Below, one piece after another: positions 26,175-34,794 of a DNA stretch of 64,000 nucleotides; positions within the stretch are counted from its first letter, which is position 1, and each line of letters begins with the position of its first letter. Location of the stretch: contig NZ_BMDJ01000002.1 of the NCBI RefSeq assembly GCF_014635725.1, forward strand, positions 434,001 to 498,000, given 5' to 3'. Origin of the DNA: Pedobacter mendelii. Its GTDB lineage: Bacteria; Bacteroidota; Bacteroidia; Sphingobacteriales; Sphingobacteriaceae. A program made the translations under genes and the position numbers. A model generated the notes under the pieces. That model saw nothing but the letters and a program-made list of their open reading frames with translations. It was not told the origin of the DNA and made no database searches.

Positions 26175-27131
26175 ATGAAAAGATTAGCGATTTTAGTTGC
26201 GTTAATCATCCCACTCTTTTTTTGTACATCATGGGGATTCTTTGCACACCAAAGAATTAATAATCTGGCTATTTTTACATTGCCGTCAGGTATGATTGGT
26301 TTCTACAAAAAGAACATTAAATACATCACCGAACACGCTGTCGACCCAGACAAACGCAGATATGCTGATACTTTAGAAGCACTAATGCATTATTTAGATG
26401 TAGAAAATTATGAAAAATCTATCGATAGCATCCCTGAAAAATACAATGATGCTTTAGCCAAATATGGGCAAAAACATTTAAATGCCAATGGCATTATTCC
26501 CTGGCAAATTCAGCGGACTTACTATAGTTTAGTAAAGGCATTTACAAACAGAGATTCGATTAAAATTTTAAAGTATTCTGCAGATTTAGGTCATTATATT
26601 GGCGATGCACACGTTCCTTTGCACACCACATCCAATCACAATGGACAACTAACAAACCAGGTTGGCATCCATGCATTTTGGGAAAGTCGTTTACCTGAAT
26701 TGTTTTCTACCAGTTATAATTTCATTGTTGGTAAAGCTAATTATATTGAAAATCCATTGAAAGAAGCCTGGAAAATTGTTAAACATACGCACAGCCTTGT
26801 TGATACAGTTTTAACTTTCGAAGCTAAATTAGCCGCATCATTTCCATCCGATAAAAAATATAGTTTTAGCGAAAGAAATAATATAGTTCTAAAACAATAT
26901 TCTGTCGAGTATTCTAAAATCTACCATGACAAAATGAATCGCATGGTGGAGAAACAAATGCGATCTGCCATAATTGAAATAGGCTCTTTTTGGTATTCTG
27001 CGTGGGTTGATGCTGGTCAGCCCGAACTAAAAAATCTTATTATAACTGATTTAGATTCCAAAGAAAAGAAAGAAAATAATGATGCAGAAAATAAATATCA
27101 AAAGGGTATAGTTATTGGAAGAGAAATTTAA
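26175..27131 (+). CDS. Zinc-dependent phospholipase C / S1-P1-like protein
   Basis: 318 residues with a signal peptide ending near 'FFCTS', followed at once by 'WGFFAHQRIN'. An N-terminal Trp that ligates zinc after signal cleavage, plus His and Asp ligands, is the mark of the phospholipase C/S1-P1 nuclease fold. Further ligands are visible in 'ADLGHYIGDAHVPLH' and 'IHAFWESRLPE'. Whether it cleaves phospholipid or nucleic acid cannot be told. It would act outside the cytoplasm. Its stop abuts the stop of the convergent DedA gene with no bases between. Confidence 0.82.
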   Translation: MKRLAILVALIIPLFFCTSWGFFAHQRINNLAIFTLPSGMIGFYKKNIKYITEHAVDPDKRRYADTLEALMHYLDVENYEKSIDSIPEKYNDALAKYGQKHLNANGIIPWQIQRTYYSLVKAFTNRDSIKILKYSADLGHYIGDAHVPLHTTSNHNGQLTNQVGIHAFWESRLPELFSTSYNFIVGKANYIENPLKEAWKIVKHTHSLVDTVLTFEAKLAASFPSDKKYSFSERNNIVLKQYSVEYSKIYHDKMNRMVEKQMRSAIIEIGSFWYSAWVDAGQPELKNLIITDLDSKEKKENNDAENKYQKGIVIGREI

Positions 27132-27812
27132 CTACCTTTTGGAATCACCTTCAATAATTTCTTCTATCTTTTTTGGTTCCATTCTGCTTTTAACTGCTGC
27201 CCAAATTGCGGGTACGAAAGTTACAACAGCAATAAAAAGTATAACCAATTCAAAGTTATTTTTGATGATAGGAATTTGTCCTAACAGGTAACCTCCTAGC
27301 AATAATGCGACAATCCATGCCACACCACCAATGATATTGTAATACGTAAATTTGCCAAATGGCATTTTTGCAATACCTGCCACAAATGGTGCAATGGTTC
27401 TAAAAATTGGGAGAAACCTGCTTAGCATAATTGCTTTACCACCATGTTTCTCAAAAAACTCATGAGATTGATGATAATATTTCAGCTTTAAAATTTTATT
27501 ATCTTCTTTAAATACACCAGAACCCAAAACAGTACCCAGCTTATAATTTAGTGTATTCCCGGCGATGGCAGCAACGATCAATATGAGCAGCATTAACCAA
27601 ATGTTTAAGCCTGTATTACCACCAGCAATTAGTGCGCCTGCTGCGAAAAGCAAAGAATCACCAGGTAAAAATGGCGTAACCACAAAGCCGGTTTCAGCAA
27701 AAATAATTAAGAATAAAATAAGGTAAGTCCAAGTTTGGTAATCGCGAATGATTTCTGCTAAGTGAACATCTATGTGGGCAATAAAATCCCAAAGTTGTTG
27801 TAATAATTCCAT
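27132..27812 (-). CDS. DedA family membrane protein
   Basis: 226-residue inner-membrane protein with the VTT/SNARE-associated domain. The signature 'VVTPFLPGDSLLFAAGALIAGG' and the later 'MLSRFLPIFRTIAPFVAGIAKMPFGKF' are both present. DedA proteins are linked to membrane potential, drug resistance and, for related members, lipid (C55-P or PE) scrambling. A short acidic/basic tail follows the last helix ('KSRMEPKKIEEIIEG'). It stands alone and converges with the phospholipase C-like gene. Confidence 0.92.
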   Translation of the reverse strand: MELLQQLWDFIAHIDVHLAEIIRDYQTWTYLILFLIIFAETGFVVTPFLPGDSLLFAAGALIAGGNTGLNIWLMLLILIVAAIAGNTLNYKLGTVLGSGVFKEDNKILKLKYYHQSHEFFEKHGGKAIMLSRFLPIFRTIAPFVAGIAKMPFGKFTYYNIIGGVAWIVALLLGGYLLGQIPIIKNNFELVILFIAVVTFVPAIWAAVKSRMEPKKIEEIIEGDSKR

Positions 27813-27886
27813 TTATATAATTTTGGCCAAAAATAGGAATATCAAATTGATTAGAAGACTATTCCAGATTTATTAGTCGATTTTAA

Positions 27887-28573
27887 TTAATTATTGACAA
27901 TTAAACGTTCTCTAAGTTTTCCGGTACTTGTACCCTTATTAACGCCATCGATAAGAATTGTATATGTTTTACCTTTGTAAAAGTTTGTATATGAAATTGT
28001 ATCTATCACTCCGGTAGAATCAGTAAGGTTAAAATATAATTTAGAATTTTTACCGGTTGGAATAATAATGTACCCTGATTTTTCACCATTACCCAATGTT
28101 GTATTTATTATTTTAGAGTCCTCATTTCTAATACTTACTCTAGAACTTAATGTGTAACCAACATTGATAAAAAACAGCCGCGATTTCGATGTATCTGGAG
28201 TCAAATCATCTTCATAAACTTTCAAAACTGAGTCTTTTGCTGATGTTTTTATGTAATAAACTGAATAGTTTTTACCCACGTCTAAAGTATATTTCAATGT
28301 ATCGTTTCCTAATTGCATACCTGCATTCTTTGCAATAATTTGATATTCTTTATCACCCGCAGCCACAATATATGAGCTATTATTTCCATAAGATATACCT
28401 GTTGATAACCGAGTACCACTCAAATAAAAATCTTGAGCCGCCTGGTCTACAACATTAAAAAAGCGAACTTTAGTATCAAGATCGAAATTATCATTTTTTA
28501 CGCAAGACATCATTAAACAAATAATTCCTATGAATAAGAATGTTTTAAGAAAATGTGAAGGTTTAATTTTCAT
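27887..28573 (-). CDS. DUF4397 lipoprotein
   Basis: 228 residues: signal peptide with lipobox ('IGIICLMMSCVKND'), then a beta-sandwich repeat typical of DUF4397 ('VRFFNVVDQAAQDFYLSGT', 'YGNNSSYIVAAGDKEYQII', and a second copy from 'RLFFINVGYTL'). Surface or periplasmic, role unknown. It follows another DUF4397 lipoprotein gene on the same strand after a 68-base gap; the two are diverged tandem duplicates. Confidence 0.85.
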   Translation of the reverse strand: MKIKPSHFLKTFLFIGIICLMMSCVKNDNFDLDTKVRFFNVVDQAAQDFYLSGTRLSTGISYGNNSSYIVAAGDKEYQIIAKNAGMQLGNDTLKYTLDVGKNYSVYYIKTSAKDSVLKVYEDDLTPDTSKSRLFFINVGYTLSSRVSIRNEDSKIINTTLGNGEKSGYIIIPTGKNSKLYFNLTDSTGVIDTISYTNFYKGKTYTILIDGVNKGTSTGKLRERLIVNN

Positions 28574-28641
28574 ACCTGTAGATAATAACTTATCAACAAA
28601 GATAAACTTTGTAAGTTAATGATAAACGAATATATGCTTAA

Positions 28642-29316
28642 CTAATTATCTAAAATAATATGGGGTTCTAAAGTTGCCGCTGTAAGTCCGCTAAACCAAA
28701 TGGTATAGATTTTGCCTGGTAATAAATCAGATGCTGAAATGGTTTTTACCGAACCCGAGCCTACAACATTACACCTTAAAGCAGCACCCCCATCAACATT
28801 AAAATAATTGGAATCTTCTTTAAATAATAATGCATTTATAAATGGAGAACCTGCCTGTATGCTAACGTTTATACCAGCAGCAAAAAATGGCGTTAAGTTA
28901 ATAAACCTAACCTTTGCGGTTGATAAGTCTGCGTTACTCAAGTTATAATTTATAATTTGCTTATTACCATTTCTATCTGACACTAAAAATGCACTATATG
29001 TGATGGATGGCGTAAAATTTAGGCTGGTATTTGTATTCATATTATTGCTTCCAACGTAACTTAAATTTCTGTTGCCTGAAAGAATTTTAATGTAGCCGCT
29101 AGTTTCTCCAAACGCCAATGGAGCGGTTGTTAGCTTTTCATTATCCATAAAAACTTCTTGTTTTATTTCGGGTTCAACGGCATTAATAAGCTTAATCTTG
29201 GCTTGGCCTTGCACAATAACATCGGGTTCGTTCTTGCTACAAGAAATTAGAGTTAGGCTAAAAATAAATATAATAGGCAGGAAAGCGTTTGAGACACGTT
29301 TTGTAAAGATTTTCAT
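28642..29316 (-). CDS. DUF4397 lipoprotein (paralogue)
   Basis: 224 residues with a lipobox ('IFIFSLTLISCSKNE') and DUF4397-type repeats ('AKIKLINAVEPEIKQEVFMDN', 'GETSGYIKILSGNRNL', then 'VRFINLTPFFAAGINVSIQAG'). It is the first gene of the pair and lies downstream of dnaN, but a strong terminator separates it from dnaN. It probably has its own promoter. No functional information beyond the family. Confidence 0.83.
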   Translation of the reverse strand: MKIFTKRVSNAFLPIIFIFSLTLISCSKNEPDVIVQGQAKIKLINAVEPEIKQEVFMDNEKLTTAPLAFGETSGYIKILSGNRNLSYVGSNNMNTNTSLNFTPSITYSAFLVSDRNGNKQIINYNLSNADLSTAKVRFINLTPFFAAGINVSIQAGSPFINALLFKEDSNYFNVDGGAALRCNVVGSGSVKTISASDLLPGKIYTIWFSGLTAATLEPHIILDN

Positions 29317-29340
29317 AGGTAGCTGTATTTGGTAGTAAAC

Positions 29341-29372
29341 AAAATGGCTTGGTCAAAAACCAAGCCATTTTT
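29341..29372 (-). terminator. Terminator after dnaN
   Basis: Perfect 12-base arms AAATGGCTTGGT / ACCAAGCCATTT with a 5-base loop, T-rich on both sides, 26 bases after the dnaN stop on the minus strand. Confidence 0.8.
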
Positions 29373-29397
29373 CTATGAAAACTAAAAAATTAGTAGC

Positions 29398-30522
29398 CTA
29401 ATAACTATTATTCAACATTACTGGCATAACCAACATTAAAACATCTTCGTTTTCATCGTTAGTTTGAGGAATTAATAAGCCTGCTCTGTTTGGAGTAGAA
29501 AGTTCTAAAGTAACTTCATCGCCACTTAAGTTGCTAAGCATTTCAATTAAGAAACGGGCATTAAAGCCTATTTCTAAGTCTTCTCCATCGTATTGACAGC
29601 TTAAGCGCTCATGTGCTTCGTTTGCAAAATCTAAATCTTCTGATGAGATATTTAATTCGCTTCCATTAATTTTTAACCGAACCTGATGTGTAGTTTTATT
29701 TGCAAAAATTACAACACGACGTAGGGTATTTAAAAATAAGCTTCTGTCTATTACCAATTTATTTGGATTATTCTGAGGAATAACTGCCTCATAATCAGGA
29801 TAACGCTCGTCTATTAAACGACACACTAAATTTATATTTTCAAATTTAAAGAAAGCACTTGTAGCATTGTAATCAACCGATACATTAATATCAGTTGAAG
29901 GTAATGCAGCCTTTAAAAGTGTTAAAGCTTTTTTCGGTAAAATAAATGATGTTGCTTTATCAGCTTTGCTATCCATACGGCGATAACGGACCAATTTGTG
30001 CGCATCAGTTGCAACAAAAGTTATATGCTGAGGCGATAGCTGACAATAAACACCCGTCATTGCAGGCCGAAGTTCATCATTACTAACTGCAAAAATTGTT
30101 TTTGTAATTGCTTCTGTTAAAACCGAAGCTGGTAAATTTACTGATGATGCATTTTCTACAACAGGAATTTTTGGGAAATCATCACCATTTTCGCCACTCA
30201 GTTTATATTTACCATCTCCTGCACTAATTTCGATTGCAAATGTAGTATCATCAATATTAAAAGCAATTGGCTGATCTGGTAAAGTTTTAAGGGTATCTAA
30301 TAAAATTTTAGAAGGAACTGCTACTTTGCCTTCTTCTTTAGATTCTACAGCTAAAGCTGTTGTCATACTGGTTTGCAAATCAGTAGCTGAAATGGTTAAA
30401 TTACTATCTTTAATTTCGAAAAGAAAGTTTTCTAATATGGGTAAAACTGTGCTGCTGCTTGATGCACCATTAACAGTTTGCAGGTGTTTTAATAAAGTTG
30501 ATGTGGATACAATAAATCTCAT
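29398..30522 (-). CDS. dnaN: DNA polymerase III beta subunit (sliding clamp)
   Basis: 374 residues, the normal clamp length, opening 'MRFIVSTSTLLKHLQTVNGA' and with the three clamp-domain repeats. Landmarks: 'LPDQPIAFNI', 'ELRPAMTGVYCQ', 'VATDAHKLVRYR', 'FNARFLIEMLSNLSGDEV' and the C-terminal 'DVLMLVMPVML'. It tethers the replicative polymerase to DNA; dnaE also lies in this window, 30 kb away. It follows gldG on the same strand after 33 bases and is not next to dnaA, an unusual setting compared with many bacteria. Confidence 0.96.
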   Translation of the reverse strand: MRFIVSTSTLLKHLQTVNGASSSSTVLPILENFLFEIKDSNLTISATDLQTSMTTALAVESKEEGKVAVPSKILLDTLKTLPDQPIAFNIDDTTFAIEISAGDGKYKLSGENGDDFPKIPVVENASSVNLPASVLTEAITKTIFAVSNDELRPAMTGVYCQLSPQHITFVATDAHKLVRYRRMDSKADKATSFILPKKALTLLKAALPSTDINVSVDYNATSAFFKFENINLVCRLIDERYPDYEAVIPQNNPNKLVIDRSLFLNTLRRVVIFANKTTHQVRLKINGSELNISSEDLDFANEAHERLSCQYDGEDLEIGFNARFLIEMLSNLSGDEVTLELSTPNRAGLLIPQTNDENEDVLMLVMPVMLNNSY

Positions 30523-30555
30523 AATATCAATTAGTCTTCTTCAAAAATATAAAAA

Positions 30556-32232
30556 TTATTTAGCGTACCTGTACTTGCGGTAATAATGTTGAAAAATCGC
30601 AAAGGATATTAACAATAGCAAGGGTACAACAATATTTATGATTTGCCATTTAGTTTTTTCAATTTTAACCTTTCCTTTATCTAATAATCTGATTTTAACC
30701 TCTTTATTACGCAAAACAATTAAATTATCATCATCTGTAAAGTAATCAGCGATATTTAGCAATAAAGCCTTGTTTCCGTAAGTTCGCTGTGTATATCTGT
30801 CGAAACCCAAAGGTAAAGGCGAATTATCTTTAGCAATAATCTGATTTTTAAAAATATCGCCGTCGCCAATTACCACCATTTTAGATAATTTACTTACCTC
30901 AACTTTTGTAAAGGCCGAACTTATTCCTAAAGGTAAGGGTCTGCCTGCAAAAACGGACTGGAAATTCCCTTCGAGCAATACTCCTGCACTCTGTAGCGGA
31001 TTTTGAAAAGTTTTCGGATCAGGTTGTTCTGCAACCATTTGTAAAGAAAACAACTTTGGAACATTAAAAATCTTATTAAAGTTAGAGGTAGTTAAGATGT
31101 AAGTTTTCTTAACCCCTTTTGAGCCAATAGTATCTACTGTACTTGGAAACTCGGCCTTAATACCATCTAAATTCTTAACCAAACTTGCAGCTGTATCGGG
31201 TAATAAAATCGGGTAATAAATCCATGGAACGAGTTGAATTTGGGCCTGGCCACCAACATTTCCCGTAGAAACAGGAATTTCTGCTGCATTTTTATCGGCA
31301 ATAATATTGTAATTAATTCTTGCGCCATAGATAAAAAGCATATCATCAAGATTTAAGTTTTTATTTAAAACCATTTGACTTCCCATTCCACGAAGACTAT
31401 CCAATTCTGCAGAAACCTGATCGATGCTCCAAAGCACTCGACCTCCGTTCATCACAAAATAGTTTATTTTATATTTTTCAGTTTCCGAAAAAGGAATTTG
31501 TGGCTTTACAACAACCATCATTTTCAGTTTATCTAAACCAGCTTTATCAATTGTATTTAAATCAACGCGGCCAACTTCGTAGCTATTCGCAAGTGTATGC
31601 ATGGCATCATAAAGCTGTAAATCAGAAGGCTCGCCATTTGCCTCGGTAAAACCAATTCTAGGATTATTTCCATTAATTACCTTTTTAATGCCCGATGTAA
31701 AAGTATATTCTAAATTTTCTATCGAACGATTAATGTTGTCTTCATAGCTTCCACCTGCATCTAAATTTTGGAAAAGTTTAACAGGCATTTGCTTACCATC
31801 ACTTTCAACCATCGCCATTGGAAAAACCAATTTCTGTGTTAATCCACTTTCTGTTTTCACGCTTAAATTAGTAGCTTCTATACCTTGCTGGTATAGATTA
31901 TTTATAACCGTATCTTGGTCTGCCGAATTTAATCCAGCTAAAGGATCTACAAATATTATCTTAAAATCGGCCTCAGAATACGCTTTATAATCAGTCAATA
32001 AATCTTTAACTGAAGACTGTAAACGCTTAAATGCCGCAGGTAATTCGCCATTCAAGAATACAGTAATTATTACTGGTTTATGAGTACCGTGAAGAAGCTT
32101 TTTAGTTTTATCATTTAGTGTAAATCGCTTATCTGTAGTAAAGTCAAAACGATGAAATAGATATTTACCGCCAATATTTAATACAACCAAGACCAATAAA
32201 ACAGAAACTTTTGCAATCCATTTATTCTTCAT
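30556..32232 (-). CDS. gldG: Gliding-associated ABC transporter substrate-binding subunit GldG
   Basis: About 558 residues. An N-terminal membrane helix ('AKVSVLLVLVVLNIGGKYL') and a large extracytoplasmic domain with 'FDFTTDKRFTLNDKTKKLL' and 'MKMMVVVKPQIPFSETEKYKI'-like segments of GldG. A C-terminal helix ('WQIINIVVPLLLLISFAIF') follows. The frame extends to 32283, but the ATG at 32230-32232 (MKNKWIAK) overlaps the gldF stop by one base (TAATG), so it is chosen. With GldA and GldF it forms the ABC transporter first found in gliding Flavobacterium. Such transporters also occur in non-gliding species, so gliding is not proven here. Confidence 0.9.
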   Translation of the reverse strand: MKNKWIAKVSVLLVLVVLNIGGKYLFHRFDFTTDKRFTLNDKTKKLLHGTHKPVIITVFLNGELPAAFKRLQSSVKDLLTDYKAYSEADFKIIFVDPLAGLNSADQDTVINNLYQQGIEATNLSVKTESGLTQKLVFPMAMVESDGKQMPVKLFQNLDAGGSYEDNINRSIENLEYTFTSGIKKVINGNNPRIGFTEANGEPSDLQLYDAMHTLANSYEVGRVDLNTIDKAGLDKLKMMVVVKPQIPFSETEKYKINYFVMNGGRVLWSIDQVSAELDSLRGMGSQMVLNKNLNLDDMLFIYGARINYNIIADKNAAEIPVSTGNVGGQAQIQLVPWIYYPILLPDTAASLVKNLDGIKAEFPSTVDTIGSKGVKKTYILTTSNFNKIFNVPKLFSLQMVAEQPDPKTFQNPLQSAGVLLEGNFQSVFAGRPLPLGISSAFTKVEVSKLSKMVVIGDGDIFKNQIIAKDNSPLPLGFDRYTQRTYGNKALLLNIADYFTDDDNLIVLRNKEVKIRLLDKGKVKIEKTKWQIINIVVPLLLLISFAIFQHYYRKYRYAK

Positions 32233-32957
32233 TATCGTTTGCCTCCTATTGCTAATTTGGTAAACAATAAAAAGAGCGTGCAAAAGCTGATGAAATAAAT
32301 TAAATCTCTGGTATCTAAAACGCCACGACTAATGGATTGATAATGCTGGTTAATACCGAAAGAAGCTATTGTAGTTTCGAAATTTTGCATGGCGAAAATT
32401 TGACTAGAATAGTCAAATCCTAAATAAGCAAAGGCACACAAAGCTGCTGAAATTGCGAATGCGATAACCTGATTTTTAGTTAATGCAGAAGCAAATATAC
32501 CAATTGATGTAAAGGCAGCACCCAATAAAAATAATCCTAAATAAGAACCAATTACTGCACCTGAATCTATGTTCCCTTCGGGATAACCCAATTTTGAAAT
32601 GGAATAATAATAAACCAATGTTGGAATAAGTGCAAATAGAACCAATATAAGGCAAGCTAAATATTTAGCTGTTAAAATTTGCCAAAGTGTTACAGGTTTT
32701 GTAATCAGCAGTTCATAAGTTCCTTCCCTCTTTTCTTCAGCGAATGAGCGCATGGTAATCGCAGGGATCAGGAACATAAAAAGATATGGAACAAGGTTAA
32801 AAAAACCACTAAGTTCTGCGTAGCCATAATCCAATAAGGAAGTACCAGGAAAAAACCAAAGTAAAAGGCTCGAAACTAAAAGAAAAATACCAATGGTAAT
32901 ATAAGCAACCATTGAACTTAAAAAACTAAATAATTCGCGTTTAAATACTGCGTACAT
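32232..32957 (-). CDS. gldF: Gliding-associated ABC transporter permease GldF
   Basis: 241-residue six-helix permease of the ABC-2 type. It opens 'MYAVFKRELFSFLSSMVAYITIG' with 'RSFAEEKREGTYELLITKP', the cytoplasmic loop typical of GldF and related ABC-2 permeases. It is coupled to gldG by a one-base stop/start overlap. The ATPase gldA is about 1 kb upstream, separated by two outer-membrane protein genes, one of them dead. Confidence 0.92.
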   Translation of the reverse strand: MYAVFKRELFSFLSSMVAYITIGIFLLVSSLLLWFFPGTSLLDYGYAELSGFFNLVPYLFMFLIPAITMRSFAEEKREGTYELLITKPVTLWQILTAKYLACLILVLFALIPTLVYYYSISKLGYPEGNIDSGAVIGSYLGLFLLGAAFTSIGIFASALTKNQVIAFAISAALCAFAYLGFDYSSQIFAMQNFETTIASFGINQHYQSISRGVLDTRDLIYFISFCTLFLLFTKLAIGGKR

Positions 32958-33025
32958 ACGATATTAATTGCCGAAGATAATTAAATATTCGGGCATATTT
33001 AAATGCAGTTATTAGCTTAAAAAAA

Positions 33026-33361
33026 TTAATTGTATAATGCAAATCCAACTCCTACAGAAAAAACTTGGTTTGTAAGTTTTGAATCACTAAAGCCGCCTTC
33101 CCACCTTTCCCAATTAATGTTAAGCCAGCCTGGATAGAAAATGTTGCTGAAACGGGAAAAATCAACAGTGCTACCTAAATAAAAAGAAGTATTTGTTTTG
33201 AAATCATATTCTGGAGGACTGTAATAAACCTGAGCATCGCTTGATGATGACATTACAGGAAGACTCACTCCAGCTTTACTGCCAACTTTCATTTGTTTTG
33301 ATTATGCAAATGAAACTGTCGTTACAGCTACAAATAATGCAGTAATTAATGTATTTTACAT
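33026..33361 (-). pseudogene. Outer-membrane beta-barrel protein gene with two stop codons in its signal peptide
   Basis: On the minus strand an ATG (33361) is followed at once by TAA (33358-33356). Then comes a clean signal peptide reading NTLITALFVAVTTVSFA, then TAA (33304-33302) exactly where a Gln would normally follow 'FA', then SKQMKVGSKAGVSLPV in the same frame. One base change in each stop (TAA from AAA and from CAA) would restore a normal 'MKN...FAQSK' start. The remaining 88 codons to 33026 are open and barrel-like ('FYLGSTVDFSRFSN', 'FSVGVGFALYN'). At about 110 residues it is also short for a barrel, suggesting an internal deletion. No expressed protein is expected unless translation restarts at 33292. 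Confidence 0.72.
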
Positions 33362-33456
33362 AAATAGTTTTCAGTTGCAGAAAATTACAAATTACATTTG
33401 ACAACTATGTAGCTTTTACTTGATCTAATGAAAGTATAATATAAAACTATTATAGT

Positions 33457-33999
33457 CTATAGCATAAACACATAAGCAAATCGAATTCCTAAAAATCCTT
33501 TTGTATTAGAGGTATTTAAAAATATTAGATTTTCGTTCTTTCCTGTCCAGCCTTCATATCTGATACTTAAATCAATCATGTTTTTACCCGAGAGCTTAAA
33601 TAAGTTGCCTAAGCCTGGCGACCAAGCAAAAAGAGTTTTTTGTTTATTATTTAAAGATAAAGCAGCACCCAATTGCCCTTCAGCATAAAATGTTTCGCTT
33701 ATATTATATTTTAAACCGCCTTTTACTGGTGCATAAGTTAAATCCTGAATATTTAATAAGTAATTACGTTTACCAAAAAAGTTAATGAAGCCGCCATTCA
33801 CCGTAATGGCAAATTCTGATGCGATGGGAAACTCAGCTTTTAAAGACGCACCTACACCAATTGAAGAAACACCTGAAAAATTACCTGAAGGAAAACCAGC
33901 ATCTGCACCTAAGCCAATCTTTGCATTTTGTGCTTTAGCAAAAATTGATAAAAATAAAACCATTAATAATAAAATAAATTTACAGTGTGTTTTTAACAT
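33457..33999 (-). CDS. Outer-membrane beta-barrel protein
   Basis: 180 residues: signal peptide ('FILLLMVLFLSIFAKAQ') followed by alternating hydrophobic/polar strands ('IGLGADAGFPSGNF', 'FAITVNGGFINFFGKRNYL', 'FYAEGQLGAALSL') and a terminal aromatic-hydrophobic strand ('GFLGIRFAYVFML'). This is the pattern of small porin-like barrels (OMP_b-brl). It starts four bases after the gldA stop and so is probably co-transcribed with gldA. The neighbouring pseudogene is a related barrel gene. Its cargo or partner is unknown. Confidence 0.8.
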   Translation of the reverse strand: MLKTHCKFILLLMVLFLSIFAKAQNAKIGLGADAGFPSGNFSGVSSIGVGASLKAEFPIASEFAITVNGGFINFFGKRNYLLNIQDLTYAPVKGGLKYNISETFYAEGQLGAALSLNNKQKTLFAWSPGLGNLFKLSGKNMIDLSIRYEGWTGKNENLIFLNTSNTKGFLGIRFAYVFML

Positions 34000-34003
34000 C
34001 GGT

Positions 34004-34711
34004 TTATGCTGTAAGTTTTCTAAAAATATCTTCTAGTGTACTATTTTGATGAGCTTTTTTAATGCCTTCAAGTGTATCATTAGCTACAATTTTACCTTTA
34101 TTAATGATGATGATATCATCGCAAATCGCTTCAACTTCCTGCATAATGTGCGTAGAGATTACTACGGTTTTATTTTTACCAAGCTCTTTTATCAAAGCTC
34201 TGATATCTACCAACTGATTTGGGTCTAATCCTGAGGTTGGTTCATCTAAAATTAAAACCTCAGGATTATGAATAATTGCTTGAGCTAAACCAACCCTTTG
34301 GCGATAACCTTTAGAAAGCATTCCAATTTTCTTATGTTTTTCTGGTGTTAAACCCACCATTTTAATAACTTCATCAATACGATTTGATAGATTTTTAAGC
34401 CTATACGTTTGCCCCGCAAAGTTTAAAAATTCTTTAACATACATTTCGGCATAAAGAGGCGTATTTTCAGGAAGATAGCCAATGTGCTTTTTCGCCTCGA
34501 TGGCTTGAGTAGAAATATTATAGTTTGAGATTTCTGCACCACCAGAAGTTGGCTCTAAATAACCAGTAAGCATACGCATGGTTGTCGATTTTCCGGCACC
34601 GTTTGGCCCTAAGAAACCCAAAATTCGGCCAGCCTTTGCCTCGAAACTAATCGAATCGACTGCCTTTTGCTTATCGTAATGTTTAGATAGGTTTTTAACT
34701 GAAATACTCAT
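34004..34711 (-). CDS. gldA: Gliding-associated ABC transporter ATPase GldA (short form)
   Basis: ABC ATPase with Walker A GPNGAGKST, Q-loop, signature 'LSKGYRQRVGL', Walker B 'VLILDEPTSGLD' and the switch His in 'STHIMQEVEAICD'. The GldA-typical 'IGYLPENTPLYAEMYVKEFL' is also present. It has 235 residues; as I recall, Flavobacterium GldA is about 300. The missing part lies between 'IIIINKGKIVANDTLEGI' and the usual 'LEDIFRKLTA' end, i.e. the C-terminal accessory domain is absent while the tail is kept. It should energise GldF/GldG. Confidence 0.88.
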   Translation of the reverse strand: MSISVKNLSKHYDKQKAVDSISFEAKAGRILGFLGPNGAGKSTTMRMLTGYLEPTSGGAEISNYNISTQAIEAKKHIGYLPENTPLYAEMYVKEFLNFAGQTYRLKNLSNRIDEVIKMVGLTPEKHKKIGMLSKGYRQRVGLAQAIIHNPEVLILDEPTSGLDPNQLVDIRALIKELGKNKTVVISTHIMQEVEAICDDIIIINKGKIVANDTLEGIKKAHQNSTLEDIFRKLTA

Positions 34712-34768
34712 ACTGTTTTATTAACCGCAAAGAACACTAAGTTTTGCGCAAAGTTTTTTTAAGTCGAC

Positions 34769-34794
34769 CGTCATTGCGAGGCACGAAGCAATCT
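34769..34794. repeat. CGTCATTGCGAGG...GAAGCAATCT dispersed repeat (half copy)
   Basis: A single 26-base copy that runs into the 3' end of the GDPD gene. The gene's TAG stop codon (34793-34795) is made from the last bases of the repeat. Confidence 0.65.

Noticed and set aside
30556..34711. A complete gliding or type IX secretion locus
   Set aside because: Only gldA, gldF, gldG and the distant gldC are present; gldK-N, gldJ, sprA and por genes are not in the window.
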